Shown here piece after piece: positions 17,100-24,217 of a DNA stretch of 34,455 nt. Position 1 is the stretch's first letter. Each line of letters begins with the position of its first letter. The position numbers and the translations under genes are program-made. The notes below the pieces were generated by a model that had not been told where the DNA came from, searched no databases, and saw nothing but the letters and a program-made list of their open reading frames with translations. The stretch is taken from assembly GCA_029212845.1 (NCBI GenBank), contig JARGPD010000029.1, positions 2,887 through 37,341 of the forward strand. Reading direction: 5' to 3'. Source of the stretch: Planctomycetota bacterium (GTDB taxonomy: Bacteria > Planctomycetota > UBA1135 > GCA-002686595).

Positions 17100-17966
17100 C
17101 TAGTCGACGAGCTTGGCCAGGGCCTCGCCCAGCTCGGCGGCCGAGCTGTAGCGGTCGTTGCGGTCGGCGGACAGGCCCGGCGCGATCGCGCGCTCGAACG
17201 CGCGCGTGACCTCGGCCTTCGGCGCGCGCATCGACATCGCCGGGGGCGTCGGCGCCAGCTTCGACTGGAACACCTCGAGGAACGAGCTGCCGTCCCAGGG
17301 CAGCACGCCGGTGGCCAGCTCGTACAGGACGGTGCAGAGGTTGTAGACGTCCGAGCGCGCGTCGGGCTCGGAGCCGCCGAACTGCTCGACCGGGGCGTAG
17401 TAGGGCGTCCCGATCAGCGCGGTGTGCTCGCCGAGGTGCTTGGCGTTCCACAGGGCCGAGGTCACGCCGCCGTCGACGAGGCACGGCTCCAGCGCGCCGT
17501 CGACCTCGCTCGTCCAGATCGTGTTGGGCTTGATGTCGCCGTGGGCCAGGCCGCGACCGTGCAGCTCGGTCAGGCCGGCGCACAGGTCCAGTCCGAGCTG
17601 CAGCACCTCGGTCTCGCTAAACGTGCGTCCGCCCTCGATCACCTTGCGCAGGCTCATGCCCTCGGGCAGGCTCGTCAGCAGCGCCAGGTTGCCGGCGTCG
17701 AGGCGCACCACGTCGAACAGCTCGGCCACGGCCTTGCTCTGGACCTCCTTCCACGGGTCCCAGCTGCGCGCGAAGTCGACGGCTTCTTCGATCGTCTCGA
17801 AGAGCGCCGGCGGGAACAGCTGCAGCTCGCAGTCGCGGCCGGCCTTCTGGTCGTTGACGGCGAAGGCTGCCGAGAGACCACCCTGGCGGCTCTGGCGCTT
17901 GATCTCGAAGCGACCGCCGAGCACGTTGCCGGGGGTCAGGTCGAAGATGGTGAGTTGGTCTTGCAT
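17100..17966 (-). CDS. Ser/Thr protein kinase-like protein, probable pseudokinase
   Basis: A 288-residue soluble kinase fold without membrane or extracellular parts. The catalytic loop reads AHGDIKPNTI (Asp144, Lys146, Asn148) and the activation segment has GTPYYAPVEQ and DVYNLC, so it belongs to the bacterial Hanks-type family. Key departures are visible. The beta-3 Lys of VAxK is replaced (CELQLFP, Gln49), the Gly loop is weak (QGGLSAAFAV), HRD is HGD and DFG is DGG (165-167). ATP binding or transfer is therefore doubtful. It sits between the kynureninase-like and ligase genes (gaps of 42 and 61 bases), suggesting a regulatory or scaffold role for these enzymes. Start chosen at the ATG giving MQDQLTIFDL. 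Confidence 0.88.
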   Translation of the reverse strand: MQDQLTIFDLTPGNVLGGRFEIKRQSRQGGLSAAFAVNDQKAGRDCELQLFPPALFETIEEAVDFARSWDPWKEVQSKAVAELFDVVRLDAGNLALLTSLPEGMSLRKVIEGGRTFSETEVLQLGLDLCAGLTELHGRGLAHGDIKPNTIWTSEVDGALEPCLVDGGVTSALWNAKHLGEHTALIGTPYYAPVEQFGGSEPDARSDVYNLCTVLYELATGVLPWDGSSFLEVFQSKLAPTPPAMSMRAPKAEVTRAFERAIAPGLSADRNDRYSSAAELGEALAKLVD

Positions 17967-18008
17967 GGGAGGGGGCGCGGGGCGCCGTGGTTCGCGGGAG
18001 GTCGCGAG

Positions 18009-19235
18009 CTAGTAGGCGCTGGCGACGTTGAGGAAGTCCTGCCAGCTGCGCGTCTCGCGCAATTCGGTCAGGTGTTCGGCGAAGACGGCGAGCTCTTCCG
18101 CGCTGGTGTAGAAGTGCGGCGAGACGCGGATGCCGGCGTTCGGCCGGTGGTCGACCAGCACGCCGCGCGCCTCGAGCGCCGAGACGAAGGCGGGGCCGTC
18201 CTCGTCCGCGTTCAAGCCGACGATCAGCGAGCCGCCGCGCTTGCCCGGGTCCAGGGGGCTCGGTACCCGGAAGCCGCGGGCGCCGAGGTCCTCGCGCAGG
18301 GTCTCGGTCAGGGCGATCGAGTGGGCGCGGATGCTCTCGACACCGACCTCGAGGATCGTCTCGTAGCCGGCCGTGGCGGCCACGAGCGAGGGCACCGCGG
18401 GCGAGCCGTGCAGCATCTTCATCATGCTGTCGGCGTAGCGCTGCTCGCCCTGCTCGAAGGCGAAGGGCGCGGCGTGGGCGGCCCAGCCGGTGATGCGCGG
18501 ATTGAGGCGCGGCAGGAGGTCCGGGCGCACGTAGAGGTAGCCTGCGCCCGGCCCACCACAGAGCCACTTGACCGAGCCGCCGCAGACGATGTCCACGTCG
18601 AGCGCCTGCACGTCCACGGGCACCGTGCCCAGGGACTGGTAGGTGTCGAGCACGACCAGCGCGCCGACCTCGTGGGCCCGGTCGATGATCGCCTTGGCGT
18701 CCTGAAGGTAGCTCGACTTGAAGCACACGTGGCTGATCGGCACGACGAGCGTCTGCTCGTCGATCGCCTCGAGCAGCTGTTCCGTGGGGACGCCGATGCC
18801 GGCGTGGTCGCCGGTCGTCGGCGTCGGCACGTTGACGATGCGCGCGCCGTACTGCTTGCAGCCCTCCCACACGTACATGACCGTGGGGAAGTTCTGGTCG
18901 GTGTAGACGACCTTGTTGCGCGGCCCGCTGAAGTCGAAGCACGAGGCCAGGATGCTCTGGATGATCGACACGTTCTGGTGCATCGCGACCGAGCCCGCGG
19001 GCGCGTTCATGATCTTGCCGAGCACGTTGCCGACGTCGATCGGCGCGGTCCACCAGCCCTCGGCCCAGGAGCGCACGCCGCGCGTCGCCCACTGTTCGGC
19101 GTAGGCCTGCAGCTTGTCGAAGACGCCGCTCGGCATGGCGCCGAGGCTGTGGGTCACGAGGTAGGTGGTGTCGGCCAGGATCGGGAAGCGGTCACGCCAC
19201 TTGGCCGGATCCACGGGGGAGGTCGCGGGGCTCAT
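18009..19235 (-). CDS. Kynureninase-like class V PLP-dependent enzyme
   Basis: A 408-residue fold-type I PLP enzyme. The substrate/PLP region opens with YLVTHSLGAMP (25-35). Asp197 in VVLDTYQSLGTVPVD and the PLP-binding Lys223 in GGSVKWLCGGPGAGYLYVRPD are clear, followed by GWAAHAAPFAFE (250-261), which matches the kynureninase subfamily better than NifS-type desulfurases (no SGHK or catalytic Cys loop). The C-terminal GIRVSPHFYT (368-377) holds a likely carboxylate-binding Arg. Kynureninase would release anthranilate and alanine from kynurenine. That would fit an aminobenzoate-CoA ligase in the same cluster, but the assignment to a substrate is inference. Gaps to neighbours are 42 and 58 bases on the same strand. 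Confidence 0.85.
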   Translation of the reverse strand: MSPATSPVDPAKWRDRFPILADTTYLVTHSLGAMPSGVFDKLQAYAEQWATRGVRSWAEGWWTAPIDVGNVLGKIMNAPAGSVAMHQNVSIIQSILASCFDFSGPRNKVVYTDQNFPTVMYVWEGCKQYGARIVNVPTPTTGDHAGIGVPTEQLLEAIDEQTLVVPISHVCFKSSYLQDAKAIIDRAHEVGALVVLDTYQSLGTVPVDVQALDVDIVCGGSVKWLCGGPGAGYLYVRPDLLPRLNPRITGWAAHAAPFAFEQGEQRYADSMMKMLHGSPAVPSLVAATAGYETILEVGVESIRAHSIALTETLREDLGARGFRVPSPLDPGKRGGSLIVGLNADEDGPAFVSALEARGVLVDHRPNAGIRVSPHFYTSAEELAVFAEHLTELRETRSWQDFLNVASAY

Positions 19236-19293
19236 GGCCGCATCCTAGCAGGCGCGGTGCCGCGCTGGCAGGGCCGAGCCCCCGCGGCAGCGC

Positions 19294-19995
19294 TCAGGCG
19301 GGCGCCAGCAGCTTCTCGGGCACGTCCGCGGCGATGCGCTCGGAGCCCGGCATCTCGATGCCCCAGCTCTTGACCAGCTGGCGCACCTCGTCGAGGTACT
19401 GACGCATCTGCACCTCGCTGCTCTCGCTGCGCAGGCCGAGGTCCATGGCGCGCTGGTCGCCAGCGGTGCCGGGCCGACCGAGGGCCATCAGCGAGATGCC
19501 GAGCCAGCGCGCGAGGATCTCGCTGGCCCGCGGGTGGTTGGCCGGCTCGCTGCAGAACTCGCGCATGCGCTCGCGCTCGCCGTCACCGACCAGGGCCGGT
19601 CGCTTGCTGTGGCGCTTGGCCAGGGCCGCGAAGGGCTTGCACTTCGAGTTGTGGAACGAGGCCATGACGATGCGCTGGGCGCGATCGGTCAGGAGTCGGC
19701 AGACGCCCAGCTCGAAGCGGCTCTCGGGCATCGGCACGTTGAGCAGCCGGTCGCGCACGGCGTAGTCGAGGTCCCCACCGTCGAGCTCCTTGTAGACCGC
19801 GGTCAGCTCGCCGTACAGGTCGAGGCACACGCCGATCTCGTTCGCGACCCCGCGCTTGCCCTCGAAGTCGCCCATCATCTTGATGCAGTGGCCAAGGATG
19901 TTGACGCCCAGGTACTGGCGCCAGGCGTTGGCCTCGACGATGCGTCGCATCAGAACCAGGGCGTCCTCACTGAGCTTGGAGCGGTAGATGGCCAT
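19294..19995 (-). CDS. PaaA/PaaC-fold (ferritin-like) protein lacking diiron ligands
   Basis: A 233-residue all-helical protein I match by eye to the phenylacetyl-CoA epoxidase PaaA/PaaC family. The segment GVANEIGVCLDLYGELTAVYKEL (in two parts, 49-71) mirrors the PaaC helix with LANIGLDLLGQA. RLLNVPMPESRFE (83-95) and the following helix match LLLVEQPNGNF. ARWLGISLMALGR (162-174) through VKSWGIEMP (208-216) parallels the PaaA C-terminus. The ExxH and EExxH diiron motifs are absent: Glu53 remains, but the later motif reads ALAKRHSKRP (124-133). It is thus more like the non-catalytic PaaC, yet no catalytic PaaA partner lies in the window. The neighbouring ferredoxin could be its redox partner. 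Family assignment is moderate, function unknown. Confidence 0.6.
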   Translation of the reverse strand: MAIYRSKLSEDALVLMRRIVEANAWRQYLGVNILGHCIKMMGDFEGKRGVANEIGVCLDLYGELTAVYKELDGGDLDYAVRDRLLNVPMPESRFELGVCRLLTDRAQRIVMASFHNSKCKPFAALAKRHSKRPALVGDGERERMREFCSEPANHPRASEILARWLGISLMALGRPGTAGDQRAMDLGLRSESSEVQMRQYLDEVRQLVKSWGIEMPGSERIAADVPEKLLAPA

Positions 19996-20232
19996 CGGTA
20001 GGAAGGGCTGAGGGAGTGGGGTTGGGGTTCGCCGACCGGCGTCGGACGGGCTGAATTTTCGAGGTCTGCGGCCAGCAGATCAAGGCCCAGGATCTGCGGG
20101 CGTGGTCGCGCCGGGGTCAGCCGGGCCCAAAACCGGCCCTGGCGGCACCCGCAAGGCCGAAGATGAGGATCGGGCTAGGATTCGGTCGGACCTCGGACCG
20201 GGCCTCACCTGGCCCCGCGCCACCGCTCGGGC
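19996..20232. other. Intergenic gap inside the cluster, no gene seen
   Basis: 237 bases between the PaaC-like and ferredoxin genes. I see a short CCGAC-CGGC-GTCGG repeat near 20032-20045 and a CGGTC/GACCG pair near 20183-20200, both weak. It may contain an internal promoter for the PaaC-like, kynureninase-like, kinase and ligase genes. Confidence 0.35.
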
Positions 20233-20550
20233 TCAGTCGGAGAGGTCGAGCTCGAGGCGCTCGAGGGGCTCGCCCTCGTCGAGGTGATCGAGCACGATCT
20301 CCTCGGCATCGGCGACCGCGACGCCCTTGTACCAGGCGCCCTCGGGGTAGGTCACGGCCACGACGCCGTGCTCGCACTGGCCCAGGCAGGTGCTGCCGCT
20401 GGCCTTGACGGTGCCGAGCAGCTCGGCTTCGAACAGCTCGCCCTTGAGCGCGTCGAGCACCTTGCGGCCCCCGCGCTCGAGGCAGGATCCGCGCGGGTCG
20501 CCAGGGGGACGCTCGTGAACGCAGACGAAGATGTGCTTCTCGGGCTTCAT
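20233..20550 (-). CDS. Thioredoxin-like [2Fe-2S] ferredoxin
   Basis: A 105-residue protein of the thioredoxin-fold ferredoxin family (as in NuoE C-terminus and Shethna-type proteins). The four Cys are in the expected spacing: Cys10 and Cys23 (HIFVCVHERPPGDPRGSC, C-x12-C) and Cys55 and Cys59 (STCLGQCEHGVVAVTYPEG, C-x3-C). It ends with an acidic tail. It should carry one electron at a time in the cytoplasm. It lies 17 bases upstream-in-coordinates of the acyl-CoA dehydrogenase stop and so follows that gene in the same transcript; a 237-base gap with no recognisable gene separates it from the PaaC-like gene. The natural guess is a redox partner of an oxygenase or reductase in the cluster. Confidence 0.92.
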   Translation of the reverse strand: MKPEKHIFVCVHERPPGDPRGSCLERGGRKVLDALKGELFEAELLGTVKASGSTCLGQCEHGVVAVTYPEGAWYKGVAVADAEEIVLDHLDEGEPLERLELDLSD

Positions 20551-20567
20551 GGGTCGGATTCTACCTC

Positions 20568-21782
20568 TTAATGGGGGCGCGGTGCTGACTTCTGGCCGGC
20601 CGAGCCGCGGTCGGGGCCGTCGCTCAGGAGCGCCTTGGCCAGGATCAGCTTCTGGACCTCGCTGGTGCCCTCGTAGATGCGCAGGGCGCGCACATCGCGG
20701 TAGAGGCGCTCGACCACCTCGCCGCGCTTGACGCCCAGGCCGCCGTGGTGCTGCAAGGCGCGGTCGGCGATCCAGCTGGCGGCCTCGGTCGCGAAGAGCT
20801 TGGCGCGGGCCACATCGCGGGCGGCCTCGTGGCCCTTGTCCAGGCGCTTGGCGGCCCGGCGGGTCAGGAGCTCGGCGGCCACCAGCTGCGTCTCCATCTC
20901 GGCCAGGTCGAAGCGCAGGGCCTGGTTGGCGGCCAGGGGCTTGCCGAACTGCTCGCGGCGAAGGAGGTGCGCGCGCGACTCGACCAGCGCGCGGCGCGCG
21001 AAGCCGCAGGCGGCGGCGGCGACCGAGGTGCGGAAGCGCGCCAGGGTGCCGAGGGCCAGGGACAGGCCGCCGCCCAGCTCGCCGAGGCGCTGGGCGTCGG
21101 GGACCCGGACGCCGTCGAAGGTCACCGTCCCGATCGGATGCGGCGCCAGGACTTCGAAGCGCTCGACTTCGAGGCCGGCCGCGTCGCCGGGCACGAAGAA
21201 CATGGTCAGCCCGTCGCCGCCGTCGCGGCCACCGGGGCTGCCCGAGGTGCGCACCAGCACGGTGTAGAAGTCGGCCAGGCCGGCGTTCGAGATGAAGGTC
21301 TTGGTGCCGGTCAGGAGCCAGTCGTCACCGTCTCGCTCGGCGCGGGTGGCGACCTCGCCGAGGCTCGAGCCGGCGCCGGGCTCGGTCAGGCCGAAGGCGG
21401 CCACCAGCTCGCCCTTGGCGACGGCAGGCAGGACCAGGGCGCGGAGCTCGTCGCTGCCGCCGCGGGCCAGGGAGTAGGAGCCCAGGCCCTGCATGACCAG
21501 CATCACGTCGAGCATGCCGCTCGAATAGGCCAGCTGCATGCGCAGGTCGCTGAGCGCGCGCACCGACACGTCGTCGGCGGCGCACAGGCCGCCGGTCTCG
21601 GCGCCGCCCCAGGCGGCGGGCACGGCCCAGGCGCACAGGTCGCGCTCGGCCAGCCAGGCGAGGGCGGTGCGCGCAGCCTCGTCCTCGCCGAGCGAGGCCA
21701 GCTCGGCCTCGAAGCCCGCGTCCACGCGGTGGGCCCGCACCATCGCGCGGGCCAGGGGGTCCTGCTTGCGCTGGGGCTCCAT
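20568..21782 (-). CDS. Acyl-CoA dehydrogenase
   Basis: A 404-residue FAD enzyme of the acyl-CoA dehydrogenase family. FAD/substrate motifs are AFGLTEPGAGSSLGEVATRA (129-148) and WLLTGTKTFISNAGLADFY (155-173). The substrate-binding segment has RRALVESRAHLLRREQFGKP, and the C-terminal domain ends with ALRIYEGTSEVQKLILAKAL, with the catalytic-base Glu371 in the usual medium/short-chain position. It should introduce an alpha-beta double bond in a CoA thioester. Its start is two bases after the hydratase-like gene stop, and the ferredoxin follows by 17 bases, so these three are certainly cotranscribed. Substrate length or ring type cannot be read off. Confidence 0.95.
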   Translation of the reverse strand: MEPQRKQDPLARAMVRAHRVDAGFEAELASLGEDEAARTALAWLAERDLCAWAVPAAWGGAETGGLCAADDVSVRALSDLRMQLAYSSGMLDVMLVMQGLGSYSLARGGSDELRALVLPAVAKGELVAAFGLTEPGAGSSLGEVATRAERDGDDWLLTGTKTFISNAGLADFYTVLVRTSGSPGGRDGGDGLTMFFVPGDAAGLEVERFEVLAPHPIGTVTFDGVRVPDAQRLGELGGGLSLALGTLARFRTSVAAAACGFARRALVESRAHLLRREQFGKPLAANQALRFDLAEMETQLVAAELLTRRAAKRLDKGHEAARDVARAKLFATEAASWIADRALQHHGGLGVKRGEVVERLYRDVRALRIYEGTSEVQKLILAKALLSDGPDRGSAGQKSAPRPH

Positions 21783-21784
21783 CG

Positions 21785-22594
<810 letters not shown>

Positions 22595-22638
22595 GGTGCG
22601 GGGGCTTCGTGGGGCGTTCGGCGCGCGGAGCCGCGGCC

Positions 22639-23046
22639 TCAGGCGGGCAGGGCGGCGGTGGCCTCGATCTCGAGCAGGGCGCCGTCCTCGAGCAGGGCGG
22701 CGACCTGGACCAGGCTCATGGCGGGGAAGTGGCGGCCGAGGACCTCGCGGTAGGCGGCGCCGATGTCGCGCAGCTTGCCCAGGTAGTCCTGCTTGTCGAG
22801 CACGAAGATCGTCAGGCGCACGAGGTGCTCGGGGCGGCCGCCGGCCTCGTCGAGGACCGCCGTGATGTTCGCGAGCACCTGACGCAGCTGGGCGACGAAG
22901 TCCCCGCGGCCGACGAGCTTCTGGTCGGCGTCCCAGGCGATCTGGCCGGCGAGGTAGAGGGTGCGGGCGGCGCCGGTGACCAGCATGCCGTTGCTGTAGC
23001 CGCTGGCGGGCTTCCAGGTGGACGGGTGGATGGAGTCGATCTGCAT
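22639..23046 (-). CDS. RidA-family protein lacking the deaminase arginine
   Basis: A 135-residue trimer-forming YjgF/YER057c/UK114 fold: LYLAGQIAWDADQKLVG, FVAQLRQVLANITAVLDEAGG and a closing LLEIEATAALPA are typical. In true enamine/imine deaminases an Arg lies in the motif VARLP near the C-terminus; here the motif reads VAALLED (Ala117), so RidA-type imine hydrolysis is unlikely. Related family members in amino-aromatic pathways act on other intermediates (2-aminomuconate deaminase is one known case), which fits the cluster only loosely. 44 bases upstream in transcription from the hydratase-like gene, 79 after the SDR. Confidence 0.92.
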   Translation of the reverse strand: MQIDSIHPSTWKPASGYSNGMLVTGAARTLYLAGQIAWDADQKLVGRGDFVAQLRQVLANITAVLDEAGGRPEHLVRLTIFVLDKQDYLGKLRDIGAAYREVLGRHFPAMSLVQVAALLEDGALLEIEATAALPA

Positions 23047-23125
23047 GGGGGCAGGATAGACGCCGGCGGCGATGGAGCCGCTTGCTTTTCGGGCAGAGGC
23101 GCGGCCTCGGGGGTGCGGAGCGGGC

Positions 23126-23908
23126 TCAGTCGACCAGGCGTGCCGGGCCGCCGTCGAGCTCGACGATGCCGCGGCCGGTGGCTTGGCAGAGCTCGACGAC
23201 CGCGGCGGCGACCTCGGCGGGTGCCACCAGGCGGCCGCCGGGGTTCTGGTCGGCGAAGAAGGCGCGCGCCTCGTCCCTAGTCTTGCCGGTCTTCGCGACC
23301 AGGTTGTCGATCGAGGCGGCGAGCAGCGGCGTGTCGACGTAGTGCGGGCAGACGGCGCCGAAGCCCACGCCGGTCTTGTCGGTCTCGGCCGCGGCCGCCC
23401 GGGTGTAGCCGATCAGCGCGTGCTTCGAGGCGCAGTAGGCGGCGACGTAGGGGTAGCCGACGAGCCCGGCCGAGGAGGCGACGGCGACGATGCGGCCGTG
23501 GTCGCGCTCGCGCATGCCCGGCAGGAAGGCGCCGGCGAGGCGTCGTGCGGCGTGGAAGTTGAGCTCCATCAGGCGCTGGTAGAGGGCCTCGTCGCTCTTG
23601 CCGAGGGGCGCGCTGGTGGCGGCGCCGGCGTTGTTGACGAGCCAGTCGAGGGGCCCGTGCTCGGCCTCGAGGCGGGCGGGCAGGGCGGCCACGGCTACGG
23701 CATCGGTCACGTCGAGAGACAGGGCATGGGCGCCCTCGCCGAGCTCTTCGGCCAGGGACTCGCAGGGGCCGAGCCGCCGCGCGCTGACCACGACCCGCGC
23801 CCCGGCGGCATGCAGGGCTCGGGCGACGGCCGCGCCGATGCCCTGGCTGGCACCGGTGACGAGGGCGAGGGGCTGGCGATGGGAAGGCTGGGCGGGCGGG
23901 GTGCTCAT
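23126..23908 (-). CDS. Short-chain dehydrogenase/reductase
   Basis: A 260-residue classical SDR. The cofactor motif TGASQGIG (18-25), NNAG (92-95) and the catalytic Ser145/Tyr158/Lys162 (ASSAGLV, YCASK) are all present, as is CPHYVDTPL after the active site. SARR after strand two (42-45) suggests NADP rather than NAD, though this is weak. A 3-hydroxyacyl-CoA or cyclic-alcohol substrate would fit the cluster. It is the first gene of the minus-strand series and starts at the left edge of the 309-base divergent region with the OYE-family reductase. Confidence 0.94.
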   Translation of the reverse strand: MSTPPAQPSHRQPLALVTGASQGIGAAVARALHAAGARVVVSARRLGPCESLAEELGEGAHALSLDVTDAVAVAALPARLEAEHGPLDWLVNNAGAATSAPLGKSDEALYQRLMELNFHAARRLAGAFLPGMRERDHGRIVAVASSAGLVGYPYVAAYCASKHALIGYTRAAAAETDKTGVGFGAVCPHYVDTPLLAASIDNLVAKTGKTRDEARAFFADQNPGGRLVAPAEVAAAVVELCQATGRGIVELDGGPARLVD

Positions 23909-24082
23909 GGGGCCCAGAGTGTGCCGCCGGGGCGCCGCGGGGGCCAGGGGTGCGGCCCGCTATCGTCGCCAGGGGCGGCCACGGGGGGAGGCCTTGGGCG
24001 CGCGCCGGCCCAAGCATGGCCGAGGCCCCCACCTATCCCCGCCCTCCATGGGGGCACCCACCAAGACGCTCGGGAGGTGATT

Positions 24083-24100
24083 TGGTTTCAGGCGAAACCA
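24083..24100. promoter_or_regulatory. Perfect palindrome, probable operator of the catabolic cluster
   Basis: TGGTTTC-AGGC-GAAACCA: seven-base perfect arms with a four-base spacer, in the AT-richer part of the divergent region and 118 bases before the OYE-family start. Size and symmetry resemble TetR- or MarR-type operators. No regulator gene lies in the window. Confidence 0.5.
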
Positions 24101-24128
24101 CGGAAACGGGCCCGCGCGAACCTAAACT

Positions 24129-24161
24129 CCGGGGCGCCGTGCAAGAAGGTCGGCGCCCCGG
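24129..24161 (+). promoter_or_regulatory. Leader hairpin upstream of the OYE-family gene
   Basis: Arms CCGGGGCGCC (24129-24138) and GGCGCCCCGG (24152-24161) are perfect complements with a 13-base loop. In the mRNA this makes a strong stem 56 bases before the ATG. It may be a leader attenuator or a second protein-binding site; no U-run follows. Confidence 0.35.
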
Positions 24162-24217
24162 GCCCCGATCCAGATCGACCCGACCCGCACCGCCGGACCC
24201 AGCCCGCCGCGCCCCCC

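Larger units (their letters stand above)
23909..24217. promoter_or_regulatory. Divergent intergenic region between SDR and OYE-family genes
   Basis: 309 bases with no gene. It should hold both promoters of the catabolic cluster. Two symmetrical elements are listed separately (24083-24100, 24129-24161). An AT-richer patch occurs at about 24080-24128, unusual against the surrounding GC content, consistent with promoter sequence for the rightward gene. I find no clear -35/-10 pair. Confidence 0.5.

Noticed and set aside
18009-19235. NifS-type cysteine desulfurase supplying the nearby ferredoxin
   Set aside because: No SGHK lysine motif or catalytic Cys loop; GGSVKWLCGGPG and GWAAHAAPFAF fit kynureninase better.
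19294-19995. Tryptophan 2,3-dioxygenase as the missing first kynurenine step
   Set aside because: None of the dioxygenase motifs (for example the HDE region or haem-binding helices) are present; the helices match PaaA/PaaC.
23072-24217. Upstream 382-codon extension of the OYE-family frame
   Set aside because: It runs antisense to the SDR gene and its translation is repetitive Gly/Arg/Ala without family motifs.
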